Shown here in pieces: positions 16,023-25,521 of a DNA stretch of 64,000 nt; the first letter of the stretch is position 1; every line of letters starts with the position of its first letter. A program made the position numbers and the translations under genes. The notes below the pieces were generated by a model that ran no database searches, was not told the origin of the DNA, and saw only the letters and a list, made by a program, of their open reading frames with translations. Where the stretch lies: positions 57,508 through 121,507 of the forward strand of contig NZ_JAGGOO010000048.1 of the NCBI RefSeq assembly GCF_018614415.1, in the 5' to 3' direction. The DNA comes from Streptomyces sp. ISL-12 (lineage in GTDB: Bacteria > Actinomycetota > Actinomycetes > Streptomycetales > Streptomycetaceae).

Positions 16023-18748
16023 GGTGCGGCGCTTTCCGGGAACTGCTGGCGCAGCAGTTCCCTGTCGAGGTGGACGGTGCGGCCGGACTCCACGAGCTGG
16101 AGCACCGGGTAGCCGTCGATGTTGAGGAGCCGTTCGAGCATGGTCACGAACCGTTGCGGATTGCGCTCGGACTTGCCGGTGGCGGCCTGGGCGGCGGCGG
16201 CGACGGCGGCAGGCGAGAGTTTGCCGCCGGCGGCGAGCAGCGCGTCCAGCGCGGCGGCCACGGCCGTGTTGCCCGGCGCGTTGCGGACGAACTCGCGCTG
16301 GGTCTCGAACGCCTTGCTGCGTACCGTCCGGTCACCGGCCGAGCCGTGCCCCGGCTGCGGGAACAGCCCCTCCGACTGCGGCTGCTGCCTGCGGGCACCC
16401 TTGCCCCGGGACGCCGGTACGGGCTCCTGCGCGGATGCCGTGTCGGTGCCGTGCCACCAGTCGGGCGCGGTGCTCTCCGCGGGCAGAGCGGTCCACCCGG
16501 CCGGGATGTCGCTGCCGGACGGCACGAAGGCGAGGACCGGGACACAGACCTCGGCGAGCGAGGCACCGCCGTGGTACCCGGCCTGGCGTGCCGTGTACCG
16601 CAGGTCGTCACGCCAGGCGGCGGTGAGCCGTCCGCCCTCGGCCCGCACCCGCGGTCCGGCCAGCTCCACCTCTCCGGCCTGCGCGGGCCCCCTGCGCCAG
16701 CGGGCACCTCGTACCTCCTCGGCGGCGGTGGGACCGGTCGCGCGCGGACTGCGGTCCAGGACATGACCGTGGTCCGACACGAGCAGCACCGGCCGGCCCG
16801 CGCCCCGGGCGGCGTCGAGCAGATCGGCCAGCCGCGCGATGTCCCCTATGCGCCAGCGCGCCCGTCCGCCCTCGCGGCCGTCGGCGAGCGCGTCGTCGAT
16901 GGTGTTGACGATCACACCGACGATCTTCGTGTCGTCGGCGAGGGCGCTGAGCAGCTCGGGGGCGAGCCGGTGCCCGGCCGTCCCCTCGTAGCCGCCCTTG
17001 TGGAGGAGCACCGACTCGCGGCGCCGGCGTTTCCAGAACGTGGTGAACCCGGCCCGTTCCACGTCCTGGCCGCCCTCGGCCGGTGCTCCGCTCAGCAGCG
17101 AGGCCCGGCTGACCCGGGTGATTGTGGGCAGCATGGCGACGGCGGCGAGACGGCCGGGGCGCCGTCCCGCCGGCGCGGTGGGGACGATCTCGGTCCAGGC
17201 CCGGGGGTCCAGCCCGGAGGCGAGTTCCACGGCCACGTCGGCGCTCATGCCGTCCAGCACCACGATCAGCGGACGGCCGCCTTCCCGGGCGAGCGGGGCG
17301 GCGGCCTCGGCGAGCACGTCCTCGATCAGCAGCGCGCCGTTCGGTGCCGGCTGGGAGGCGGTCTCCGTCCAGGTCGCCAGGAGAGCCGCGAAATCCTCGT
17401 CGAGCCGTCTGCGCCGCTCCTGGACCCGGCTGATCAGCCGGTGGTACGCCTCACCGACCTCGCTGTCGCGGGAGGCGTCGCCCTCCGCGAGGATGCCGAG
17501 GGCGAGGTCCGCCCAGCCGGTGGACTCCAGGTGGTGCCGGACGCTCGGGCCGACGGAGCCGGGTACGGGCTGTGGCTGGTCGAGCCAGCGCAGGAGGCGT
17601 ACGGCGGTACGGGCGCGCTCGGTGGAGTCGGCGTGGATGCCGGCCAACTGGTGACCGGCCAGGTCCCGCAGCGCGGCCTGCGCGGGCCCGGGGGACCCGT
17701 CGAGGGCGGCGGCGAGCGTCCGGAGCCGGTTCCGGTAGCCGGAGGGCAGCAGTCCGTCTCCGGCGAGCAGCCCGGTCAGTTGCGCGGTCCCGGCGAGCTG
17801 GTCGGCACGTTCCAGCACGGCCAGGACGCGGGCCCGGGCGTCGGCTCCGGCGCCGCCGCCCGCCTCCGCCTGCGCGATCCAGCGGGTGAGAACACCGGTG
17901 GCGGCCGCCGCGTACGGCGTGAGCGCGTCGAAAGTGGAAAGCGCCTGTCCGAAGAGGGTGCCCAGGGCGAACCCCGCGTCGGCGGCGGACGGGCAGGCCA
18001 GGGCGGCCGAGGCGAGGGCGCCCAGCGGAAGCGCGTCACCGCCGCGCCCGTCGGCGGCGAGCGCGAGCAGGGTGGCGGCGGCCGGTCCGGTCACCTCCGC
18101 CAGCCACTCGGCCAGCCCGGCCCGCTCCGGTTCCGGCAGCTCCGCGAACCGTCGTGGACCCGCCGGCGTACGGCTCCAGTCGAAGAGGGTCTCGGCGTCC
18201 AGGTCCAGGGAGTCGTCGCTGGTCTCACCGAGACCGACCCGGGCGGCGAGCAGGGCGCGCAGCGCCCGGTCCCTGGTGAGTACGGAGCCCACCCGGGGCC
18301 ACCCGCCGGTGGGTTCGGCCTCAAGGAGCGCGTCCAGCAGCCAGTTCTCCCGGACCATCCGGGTGTCGAGATCACCGGCGCCGAACAACTGCTTGACGAT
18401 CCCGGCCCGTTCGACGGCCAGCGGCCGCCGCCGCACCGCGTGCCCCCGCAGGTCCCAGCCGAGCTGGTCGGCCGGGACGTGACCGGTGACGACGAGGACG
18501 CTGTCCGCGCCCGCGGCGGTGTCGGCGGTGTGCTGCCGCCAGGCGTCGGCGATCCCCAGCGGCGAGTCCTGGTCGGTGACGTGGACGCGGTAGGTGGTGC
18601 CGTCGGCCCGCACCGCGAACTCCCGCTCCTCCTCCCCGCCACCCCACACGGCGTCGACCAGGACCAGCCGTCGCCCCTCCGCCCGCGGCAGCTCGGCCTC
18701 CAGCAGCACCTCGATGGCACGCCGCCCAGCGGTGGGCCGGGCGGCCAT
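16019..18748 (-). CDS. pglZ: BREX type 2 phosphatase-domain protein PglZ
   Basis: A 909-residue protein with the PglZ domain of the alkaline-phosphatase superfamily, the hallmark of BREX and related systems. Metal-site segments are visible: LIVVLDGMSADVA (first strand with Asp), TRVSRASLLSG (nucleophile region), VGVIVNTIDDAL, and PVLLVSDHGHVLDR (Asp-His-x-His). The start ATG 18748 shares a base with the pglY stop (TGATG). In the Streptomyces Pgl system PglZ is essential for phage growth limitation and has been proposed to restrain toxic PglX. Length agrees with actinobacterial PglZ. Confidence 0.93.
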   Translation of the reverse strand: MAARPTAGRRAIEVLLEAELPRAEGRRLVLVDAVWGGGEEEREFAVRADGTTYRVHVTDQDSPLGIADAWRQHTADTAAGADSVLVVTGHVPADQLGWDLRGHAVRRRPLAVERAGIVKQLFGAGDLDTRMVRENWLLDALLEAEPTGGWPRVGSVLTRDRALRALLAARVGLGETSDDSLDLDAETLFDWSRTPAGPRRFAELPEPERAGLAEWLAEVTGPAAATLLALAADGRGGDALPLGALASAALACPSAADAGFALGTLFGQALSTFDALTPYAAAATGVLTRWIAQAEAGGGAGADARARVLAVLERADQLAGTAQLTGLLAGDGLLPSGYRNRLRTLAAALDGSPGPAQAALRDLAGHQLAGIHADSTERARTAVRLLRWLDQPQPVPGSVGPSVRHHLESTGWADLALGILAEGDASRDSEVGEAYHRLISRVQERRRRLDEDFAALLATWTETASQPAPNGALLIEDVLAEAAAPLAREGGRPLIVVLDGMSADVAVELASGLDPRAWTEIVPTAPAGRRPGRLAAVAMLPTITRVSRASLLSGAPAEGGQDVERAGFTTFWKRRRRESVLLHKGGYEGTAGHRLAPELLSALADDTKIVGVIVNTIDDALADGREGGRARWRIGDIARLADLLDAARGAGRPVLLVSDHGHVLDRSPRATGPTAAEEVRGARWRRGPAQAGEVELAGPRVRAEGGRLTAAWRDDLRYTARQAGYHGGASLAEVCVPVLAFVPSGSDIPAGWTALPAESTAPDWWHGTDTASAQEPVPASRGKGARRQQPQSEGLFPQPGHGSAGDRTVRSKAFETQREFVRNAPGNTAVAAALDALLAAGGKLSPAAVAAAAQAATGKSERNPQRFVTMLERLLNIDGYPVLQLVESGRTVHLDRELLRQQFPESAAP

Positions 18749-21700
18749 CAGCGGGCCTCACCGGCGACGCGACCGTCCTCGCCGGCCTCGACCGGCTCCC
18801 AGCGGATCTCCACGGTGGCACCCGGGTGGGCGGCCAGGTACGCCCGGACGTCGTCCCGCACGCCCGCCAGCTCACCGGCCAGCCGCTCCTCCAACGGCGT
18901 GGCACCCTCGGCGCTGAGGCGACGCCCGGAACGCGGGGCGGGCACCGGCCTGTCCTGCTCGACGGCCGCACCGGGCCGCACCGGCGTCTGCGGCGAGGGC
19001 ACCGCCGGCTCGGACGTCCCGCCCTGCGGGTGATGCGTCGCCACCTCGGGCTCGCTGACCGGCACGTCCTGCGGCCCCGGGGCTGGTGCCGGTGCCGGCC
19101 GCGGCGCGAACACGTTCTCCACCTGGAGCGCCGCGTTGATGATCGCGTTGGCCTTCTCCCCGGCGTCCCCGAGCACCGGCACCAGCGACCGCTCGAACTC
19201 GGAGGCCCGCGCGGCCAGCGCGATCTCGTCGAAGAGCCGCCGTGCCCGGTCGCCCACGCCGTCCTCGCGCGCGGTGAGCCCGCGTACGTTGCCGAGGACG
19301 GCCCACGCGGTGTCGTCCAGGGCGCGCAGCACCTCGGCCGCACTCCCCATGGCGGTGTTCAGGTCACGTTCCGAAGCCGTGTACGAGGCCGAGGCCAACT
19401 CCCTTACCAGCGCGGTCGCGTCACTGCCGTGCCGGGTCAGCCGGGCGAGCAGGGCGGCGGCCTCGCGCAGGACGACAGTCCGGGTGGCCGGCTCCCCGGC
19501 ACCTCCCGGGGCCTCCAGCCCGAGCAGCGCCGCGTGCCGCTCCAGCGAGGCGCGCACTCCGGCTACGTCCTTCTCCCAGCTCTCCGCACGCGCCCGGACG
19601 TCCTCGGCGAGCCGGTTGACGTTCCGGGCGTACAGGTTCGGCTTGGCGGAGACACCGAGCAGCCGGGCCGCCCGGTCCCGGGCCGCCGCGTACTCCTCGT
19701 CGCTGGGCAGCGGCTGGGACCGCAGCGACCAGCCGTGGCCGATCTCGTGCAGCGCGGGCGCCTCCCGCTCGGGGCCGCCCTGGTACACCCACGCCCGGTC
19801 GTCCAGCAGCGCGTAGGCGGCGATGAGGAGGTTGCAGGTCAGCTTGTCCAGCCCGCCGTAGCCGAGGTCCTTGGTGATCCACGTGCGGATGTCGTCGACG
19901 GAGAGATCGCCGCGCTGCTTGTGCGCTGCGGCCGCCTGGTTGATGCGGACGCGCCAGTCCTTGCGCATGACCAGCGGACCGTCGTGGACAGTGCCCAGCT
20001 CCAGGGGCTCCACGATCCGCTTGACGATCTTCAGATGGTGACTGTCGACGTTCTGGGCTCGGCCGCCCTCGTCCATCGCCTTGGTGATCCACTCCAGTAC
20101 CGTGCGCAGCTCGGCCGGTGTGACGGCCTTGCGCTGACCGTTGCGGTCCGACCCGAAGTCGGGGTGCTTCGGGTACAGCGCGGAGAACATGCCGTCGGCC
20201 AGATGCTGCACGTTGGCCTCGAAGCCCTTGCCGCCCTCCTCGCGGGGCTGGGCGAACTCCGGCTGAAGGGACAGCACATGCCGGCCGTCCGGCACCTCGG
20301 GACCGGGGTTGGAGTCCGTCGGCCTGGCCAGCCCGTACACCTCGGCGAGCGCGCCGGTGAGCTGGTCGGTGAGCGTGTCGCGGGCCACCTCCAGCTGCCG
20401 CCGGACCTTGGCGCGGTCGTCCGGCGGAAACGTGCCGGTGTAGTCGGTGAGCCGGTCCCGCTCCAGCAGGAAGTTGATCCGCATCAGCCGGCCGAGCTGT
20501 GCCCGGCGCTGGTCGGAGAAGAAGTCGGTGAGCCACACCAGGGTCGGGGCGGTGACCCCGTCCTGCTTCAGCGCCTCGACGCGGTGGAAGTCGTCGCTGG
20601 GGTAGTGGTCGCCGTCGTCGAAGGGATAGTCGACGACGAACCGCACGTTGCCCGTGGTCGCGGGCTGGAACTGCTCGTCCGGCAGGTCACCGCGGTCCCG
20701 TACGTTGCCGAAGACGAACTCGGCGACCCGCCGGGTGCCCCGCCAGACGAGTTCCTTCTCGGGGACGAGCTGCCCGTCGCGGACACCGATCGCCTCCCAC
20801 AGACGGTCGCGCAGCCACACCCGGCGCACGCCCGCCTTGTCCTCGTCGGCGACGGCGTCGAGCAGTGGCTCGATGTCCAGGTCGGACAGGTGCAGCGAGA
20901 AGACGGGGTCGGCCTCGCCGTCGGAGCGCACCTCGGACGGGAAAGCGGCCTGGAGGTCCCGCATCCGCCGGACCACCACGTCACCGGCGGGCACGGTCCG
21001 CGAGCGCACCGAGCCGTGGTTCAGCGCGGCGAGCCGGGCCCCCGTCAGCCGCCGCAGCGCGGGCACGTCCGGCGCGAGCGCGCCCAGCAGCAGCGTCTTC
21101 ACGAACCGGTCGTCGGCCCGGAAGTCGGTGTGCGTCTCCGAGCCGTACTTCTCCAGCAGATGTGCGCGGGCTTTGCCGTAGAACTTCACGGCGGCCTCGG
21201 ACTCGCTCTTCAGTTTGTCGGTGAACGCCGCGCCCGTGCCGTCGACGAGCACGTCCCACAGGTCGCCCAGCGGAATGAGCTGCCCGACGGCCGCGCCCGC
21301 GTTCTTCTCCAGGAGCTGCTGGACGAGCTTGAGACCGGTCCGCTCGCGCTGGAGGGCGCCGGAGAGCGCCACCAGGACGTTGAGCAGGGCCGGGGACAGC
21401 GGGTAGACCGCCCGGAAGTCGTCCCAGTCGGCCTGGGTGGCGCCGCCTCCGTCCAGCAGGATGTCCTTCACCTGCTGGTTGGACCGGTCGATCCCGGCGA
21501 AGGCGCTCTCCAGGACCGGCTCCTTGCCGGGCAGCGGCTTCAGCACCCGTTCCTTGATGATCTCCGGGAGGTTGCGGTCCTCCAGGTCGACCGTGTCGAA
21601 CCGCTCGTTGAGGTATTCGAGGGCCTGCTCCATCGCCTTCACGTCGGACCCCAGCACATCGGAGCCGACGAGCTGGGACAGGTCACGCTGACGGGAGATG

Positions 21701-22671
21701 AACGACACGATCGGCGCGGGCCGGTCCGTCTCCCCGGACGTGATCAGCTTGACCAGCTTCTGGATCTCGCTGTTGACGAACGAACGGTCCCGCATGTTGG
21801 CCTGCAACCACAGCACCAGCTCGTCCAGGAACAGGACCAGCGCGTCGTAGCCGAGCGACTTGGCGTGCCGGCTGATCGCGTCGAGGCCGTCCTCCAGCGG
21901 CAGGTACTTCGCGGCGTCACCGCGCACGCTCTCCGCGTACGACCGCATGGGCCCGCTGAGCAGCGCGGCCACCAGCCGCTCCCGGCGCGCGTCACCGGCC
22001 GGCGCGTCGAACGCGGCGTCCAGCTCGCCGGGCCCCCAGCCCCCGCCGGCCCCGATGACCTTCAGCTCTTCCTCGTCGTCGTCCACGGCCGCCGGCTCCT
22101 GGGCGCCGCCCTCGCCCAGCCATCGCACGAACGCGTCCTCACCGAGGCTGAGCAGGGTGCGCCGCGCGTCGACCAGCAGCGCGTCGGAGCGGAACACCGT
22201 CGGCGTCGGGGCGTTCGGATGCAGCTCCCGCACCGTCCGCACGTAGCCGCCGAGCAGGGCCTCGTCCAGGTTGGCCCGGCCGACCAGGTGGTACGGCACC
22301 ATCAGGAACTTCCGCCCGCGCAGCCACTCGTCGTGCCGGGCGATGACCTCACGCAGCCGCGGCTTGGTCCGGGTGGCCGGGTCACCCTGGAGGACGGCGT
22401 GCAGCACCGTGAGGAAGTGGCTCTTACCGGCGCCGAACGAGCCGTGCAGATACGCGGCGTACGACCGCTTTTTCGTGACGGCGCCCTTGACCAGCCCGAG
22501 CGCCTTGTCGAACTCGCCCTGGAGCTGGGGCGTGACCACGTACTCCGCGACGCCGCCCGCGGCCGTGCCCGCGAACCCCTCGGACAACTCGACCTTGAAG
22601 TCGCCGGAGAGGATGTCCTCCTTGATGTCGAGGACATCTCTCAGCACGACCGTGTCGCCGCCTCTGGCCAT
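18748..22671 (-). CDS. pglY: BREX type 2 ATPase PglY
   Basis: A 1,307-residue P-loop ATPase, the type 2 counterpart of BrxC. Walker A is GSFGAGKSHF near residue 75. A following region has DALVLFLDELVLWLQANMRD (Walker B), and a Pro-rich tail ends the protein. ATG 22671 is preferred because GGGAG/GGAAG lies upstream and the family-like MARGGDTVVLRDVL follows; a GTG at 22707 would place its ribosome site too close. It is the first gene of a four-gene coupled unit with pglZ, brxD and brxHI. Upstream, 22672-22914 carries a palindrome and the terminator of the DUF4276 gene, so it should have its own promoter. Confidence 0.93.
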   Translation of the reverse strand: MARGGDTVVLRDVLDIKEDILSGDFKVELSEGFAGTAAGGVAEYVVTPQLQGEFDKALGLVKGAVTKKRSYAAYLHGSFGAGKSHFLTVLHAVLQGDPATRTKPRLREVIARHDEWLRGRKFLMVPYHLVGRANLDEALLGGYVRTVRELHPNAPTPTVFRSDALLVDARRTLLSLGEDAFVRWLGEGGAQEPAAVDDDEEELKVIGAGGGWGPGELDAAFDAPAGDARRERLVAALLSGPMRSYAESVRGDAAKYLPLEDGLDAISRHAKSLGYDALVLFLDELVLWLQANMRDRSFVNSEIQKLVKLITSGETDRPAPIVSFISRQRDLSQLVGSDVLGSDVKAMEQALEYLNERFDTVDLEDRNLPEIIKERVLKPLPGKEPVLESAFAGIDRSNQQVKDILLDGGGATQADWDDFRAVYPLSPALLNVLVALSGALQRERTGLKLVQQLLEKNAGAAVGQLIPLGDLWDVLVDGTGAAFTDKLKSESEAAVKFYGKARAHLLEKYGSETHTDFRADDRFVKTLLLGALAPDVPALRRLTGARLAALNHGSVRSRTVPAGDVVVRRMRDLQAAFPSEVRSDGEADPVFSLHLSDLDIEPLLDAVADEDKAGVRRVWLRDRLWEAIGVRDGQLVPEKELVWRGTRRVAEFVFGNVRDRGDLPDEQFQPATTGNVRFVVDYPFDDGDHYPSDDFHRVEALKQDGVTAPTLVWLTDFFSDQRRAQLGRLMRINFLLERDRLTDYTGTFPPDDRAKVRRQLEVARDTLTDQLTGALAEVYGLARPTDSNPGPEVPDGRHVLSLQPEFAQPREEGGKGFEANVQHLADGMFSALYPKHPDFGSDRNGQRKAVTPAELRTVLEWITKAMDEGGRAQNVDSHHLKIVKRIVEPLELGTVHDGPLVMRKDWRVRINQAAAAHKQRGDLSVDDIRTWITKDLGYGGLDKLTCNLLIAAYALLDDRAWVYQGGPEREAPALHEIGHGWSLRSQPLPSDEEYAAARDRAARLLGVSAKPNLYARNVNRLAEDVRARAESWEKDVAGVRASLERHAALLGLEAPGGAGEPATRTVVLREAAALLARLTRHGSDATALVRELASASYTASERDLNTAMGSAAEVLRALDDTAWAVLGNVRGLTAREDGVGDRARRLFDEIALAARASEFERSLVPVLGDAGEKANAIINAALQVENVFAPRPAPAPAPGPQDVPVSEPEVATHHPQGGTSEPAVPSPQTPVRPGAAVEQDRPVPAPRSGRRLSAEGATPLEERLAGELAGVRDDVRAYLAAHPGATVEIRWEPVEAGEDGRVAGEAR

Positions 22672-22814
22672 CTTCCGCTCCCGCTCCCCACACATCCGCC
22701 CGGCCACCCCCTCCGGGCCGGGACATCGAAGGCGTCCGCGCGAGCACCGGTCCCTGCGCCCCTGACGAACACCTCCTCAATCCTGCCAGCTCCCACTGAC
22801 ACCCGGACTGCGCA

Positions 22815-22830
22815 GTGACCGAACGGTCAC
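22815..22830. promoter_or_regulatory. Palindrome upstream of pglY
   Basis: GTGACCG (22815-22821), AA, CGGTCAC (22824-22830) is a perfect 7-bp inverted repeat, 144 bases before the pglY start and in the only intergenic gap of this block. Its size and compactness are typical of TetR-type operators. No TetR gene lies nearby, so the regulator is unknown. Confidence 0.4.
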
Positions 22831-22865
22831 GGTCCGCCGTACGGTACGCACGGCGGGTTCCCCGC

Positions 22866-22891
22866 GCTCCGGCGCGTGCCGGCGCCGGAGC
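22866..22891 (-). terminator. Terminator of the AAA ATPase/DUF4276 pair
   Basis: GCTCCGGCGC (22866-22875) and GCGCCGGAGC (22882-22891) form a perfect 10-bp stem with a 6-base loop, starting 24 bases after the stop of the DUF4276 gene in its direction of transcription. It separates that pair from pglY. Confidence 0.75.
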
Positions 22892-22914
22892 ACCGGCTGC
22901 TCGGGAGACACCGG

Positions 22915-23559
22915 CTACATGGAACCGCCGGGTACGACGGTACGCAGCGCGGTGGACAGTTCCGCCACGAACGTGCGCCATGACGTGACCTCGCTCACCG
23001 GGCCGTGACGGTCCAGCAGGTCGAGCAGTCGGTGCCGGTTCTTCGGGAAGCGCTGGTTCAGCTCCGCCAGACGCCGTCCCTTGCAGCCGCTGGCCGTCGC
23101 GATCGTGTCCTTGAGGCGTTGCTTCGGATCGGCGACGCGCTCCGCGGACGCCGCCGTCGGCAGGTCGAGAGGCAGGCGTCCGCGCGGGTTTCCGGCGACC
23201 TCGCGGATGGCCTGCTCGTCGAGGAGCAGCCAGGCCTCAAGCATCCTGACGGGCACGACCGGCACGTGCGCCAGCCCCGGCCAGACGTCACCGACGGCGT
23301 CCGCGATCTCCGTCCTGCGGACCTCCGGCGCACCGCGGTCGGCGTCGCGCTGGATCACCGCCAGGTCATAGGCACCGCCCAGGTCCCGCGTGGTACGCAG
23401 TTTGTCCGTGACGGAGTGCCCCGCCGGGAGGCGAAGCCAGCGCAGGTCCGGTGCGCTCACTGTCACCGGCACCCCGAGGTCGGCCGCGATTCCCTCCACA
23501 TGGCTCACCAGTCCCTGGTCACTGGTGCCCTCGCTCAGGAACAGGACGCGCACGGTCAT
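22915..23559 (-). CDS. DUF4276-family Toprim-like protein
   Basis: A 214-residue protein. An early strand ends in LFLSEGTSD, with a conserved Glu. A QRDADRG segment supplies Asp-x-Asp, and MLEAWLLLDEQA follows. This order (Glu, DxD, E-x-W-L-L) is that of Toprim-fold nucleases paired with AAA ATPases, such as RloB and OLD-family partners; DUF4276 is the best family match. Its ATG overlaps the stop of the upstream AAA ATPase by ATGA, so the two are made together. The likely role is the effector nuclease of an abortive-infection-type module, with the ATPase as sensor. The nuclease activity is inferred. Confidence 0.75.
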   Translation of the reverse strand: MTVRVLFLSEGTSDQGLVSHVEGIAADLGVPVTVSAPDLRWLRLPAGHSVTDKLRTTRDLGGAYDLAVIQRDADRGAPEVRRTEIADAVGDVWPGLAHVPVVPVRMLEAWLLLDEQAIREVAGNPRGRLPLDLPTAASAERVADPKQRLKDTIATASGCKGRRLAELNQRFPKNRHRLLDLLDRHGPVSEVTSWRTFVAELSTALRTVVPGGSM

Positions 23560-24980
23560 GCGACACGTCCGTCCATGTCGAAGGCGAGCTGGGATTCCGG
23601 CGGTGCCTCCAGGTAGGGAAGGATGTCGAGCTTGGTGACGTAGTCACCGGTTCCGTCGGCGGCTCGCCACGTGCCCGCCAGCGGGCGCAGCCGCAGTCGC
23701 CTGGTCACCTGCCCGTTCCGCGACCGGTAGGCCGAGGTGTCGGCGAACAGCAGATCCTGGGAGTCCACGAGCTGGACTACTCCAGGGGAGTGAGTGTTGA
23801 TGAGTACCTGGCGGAACGGGTTGTCGTCGCCCGGGGCTTCCTGGGGATCGACCGCCAGGTCACGCACGAGGTTCACCATCGCCGAGAGGTTGGCCGGGTG
23901 GATGCCGTTCTCCGGTTCCTCCATGCACACCAGGCCACGGATCTCGGGATCCTCCAGGAGGACGCACAGGGCGAGGAACCGCAGCGTGCCCTCGGAGAGG
24001 CTACGGGCGGGGAGCACCATGCCGCTGATCTCGTGCAGCCGGATGGTGAGCAGCTCCCGTACGTCGTCCTCCTGCACGTCGAGCGTGCGCACCTGGAGAC
24101 CGGAGAGGTCGGACAGGCGGCCGGCGACCCGGGAGTAGACCTGGTCGGGATCGTCGGACGCGGTGTGCAGCGCGATACGGAAGAGCGTGCCGGGCAGGTG
24201 CAGCCCGTTGGGCCCCATCGCCCTCGGGTCGGTGTATCCGTCGGAGCTGCGCAGCGCGGACGGTTCCAGGGCGAGACGGCGCCAGGACTGCATCTCCCGC
24301 CGTACCGCCAGGATGGTGGGGTCGTCACTCGTGTTCACCGTCGACACGACCGTGGCACGGGCCCGGGACGCCGCCGCGGGCCGCGGCTGGCCGCGGCTGC
24401 CCCCGTCCTGATGGATGCGGATCACGGACTCCGTGCCCTCGGCCGTGGTCGAGATGTAGGAGACACCCGAGCGCCGGCCGGTGACCACGGCGTCACGGAA
24501 GCGTGCCTTGGCGTGCGGGAAACGCAGCCGGGCCCGTGCGTCACCCTGTTTGATGTGCCGCAGGCTCTCGTGCAGCAGGGAGAGCCTGCCGATCTTCTCC
24601 GCACCCTGCGGGGGCTGGTAGCCGAGTTCCAGCTCGTACCGCAGGAAGGAGGTCGTCGGTACGGCGGGCCGGCCGAAGTCGTCCTCCACCGGCTCCGGCG
24701 GCACGAGCATCTCCGCCGCGAACCGCATCCGATGCGTCCCGCGGTCGTACCCGTTCCAGAAGAGGTCCCGCGCGTCACCGTGCCGCTCGCCATGCGTGCC
24801 CCTGACCTCTTGCGCGGCCTCCATGAGGGGCCGGTCGGCGAGCAGGCTCAGGAACTGGATGGCGTCGAAGACGTTGGACTTGCCTGTCCCGTTCTCTCCC
24901 GCGATACAGGTGAACGGGCCCAGCTCGACGGTCAGGTCCAGCAGGTTTTTGAATCCGTCGACCTCAAGCCGTGTGAGCAT
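23556..24980 (-). CDS. AAA ATPase (AAA_21/OLD-like), partner of DUF4276 protein
   Basis: A 474-residue SMC/RecF-type ATPase. Opening MLTRLEVDGFKNLLDLTVEL leads to Walker A GENGTGKSNVF (29-39). The ABC signature is LSEGTLRFLAL, Walker B is GLVCMEEPENGIHP, and NTHSPGVVQL is the His switch. This arrangement is typical of ATPases of OLD, PARIS and AbiL-type defence modules. It starts at ATG 24980 behind GGAGGACGG, overlaps the end of the upstream HATPase gene by 17 bases and overlaps the DUF4276 gene by ATGA. Its position next to pglY suggests a nested defence module, not a BREX subunit. Confidence 0.85.
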   Translation of the reverse strand: MLTRLEVDGFKNLLDLTVELGPFTCIAGENGTGKSNVFDAIQFLSLLADRPLMEAAQEVRGTHGERHGDARDLFWNGYDRGTHRMRFAAEMLVPPEPVEDDFGRPAVPTTSFLRYELELGYQPPQGAEKIGRLSLLHESLRHIKQGDARARLRFPHAKARFRDAVVTGRRSGVSYISTTAEGTESVIRIHQDGGSRGQPRPAAASRARATVVSTVNTSDDPTILAVRREMQSWRRLALEPSALRSSDGYTDPRAMGPNGLHLPGTLFRIALHTASDDPDQVYSRVAGRLSDLSGLQVRTLDVQEDDVRELLTIRLHEISGMVLPARSLSEGTLRFLALCVLLEDPEIRGLVCMEEPENGIHPANLSAMVNLVRDLAVDPQEAPGDDNPFRQVLINTHSPGVVQLVDSQDLLFADTSAYRSRNGQVTRRLRLRPLAGTWRAADGTGDYVTKLDILPYLEAPPESQLAFDMDGRVA

Positions 24981-25521
24981 CCGTCCTCCCAGGCGGTCCG
25001 GCCGGTGCGCGCTCCGGCACGGTCAGCGTCGTCAGCAGCATATGTCCCGACGTGGCCGGTGACGGGGCTGGTGAGCGGCTGCCGGGCGGCGGCAGGGCAC
25101 CGGCCCGTACGGCGACGACCGCCCACACCGTCTTCCCGGGCCCGCCGGCCCGCTCGGCCACGCCCCAGGCTCCGGCGAGCGCGGCCACCAGCAGCAGGCC
25201 GCGTCCGCTGTCCTCATCGGGGGCGCCGTCCGTCAGCCGGGGCAGGCACTCCCCGCGTGCGTCGCTGACCTCGATCCGTACGAGTCCGGGGTCCGGGAGG
25301 GTCAGCAGACGCAGTTCGGCGTCCCGGCCGGGCACCCGGCCGTGCGTGACGGCGTTCGCGGCCAGCTCGGCGACGATCAGTTCGACGGTGTCGTTCACCG
25401 CGCTGCCGTACGTCCAGCCCCAGGCGTCCATCCGCTGGGAGGCCAGCCGCCGGGCGAGCCGGGCGCCGCGGGGCGTGGGGGAGAAGCGCAGGGTGAAGGG
25501 GGAAGTGCGGAGGGTGTCCAT
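24964..25521 (-). CDS. ATP-binding protein, HATPase_c_2 (anti-sigma-like)
   Basis: A 185-residue protein of the large streptomycete family related to RsbW/SpoIIAB. An N box is present (DTVELIVAELAANAVTHGR), followed by a G1-type DARGECLP and GRGLLLVAALAGAWGV. Such proteins bind ATP and may sequester sigma factors or act as Ser kinases. Only one domain is present and no transmembrane segment. The C-terminal 45 residues are Pro/Ala-rich and unstructured. The start region overlaps the end of the upstream HTH gene by 127 bases, which is unusually long; one of the two boundaries may be wrong. Confidence 0.8.
   Translation of the reverse strand: MDTLRTSPFTLRFSPTPRGARLARRLASQRMDAWGWTYGSAVNDTVELIVAELAANAVTHGRVPGRDAELRLLTLPDPGLVRIEVSDARGECLPRLTDGAPDEDSGRGLLLVAALAGAWGVAERAGGPGKTVWAVVAVRAGALPPPGSRSPAPSPATSGHMLLTTLTVPERAPAGPPGRTDAHTA

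Noticed and set aside
18826..22818. Very long open frame (over 1,300 codons) on the plus strand
   Set aside because: It is antisense to pglY, whose frame has P-loop and BREX sequence. The plus-strand product is rich in Gly/Arg/Val without domains, as expected for the shadow of a high-GC gene.
12526..24980. DISARM or type I restriction as the identity of the helicase/methyltransferase locus
   Set aside because: PglZ, PglW kinase, PglY ATPase and BrxD define type 2 BREX. No DISARM DrmB/DrmC-like gene or HsdR/HsdS is present.
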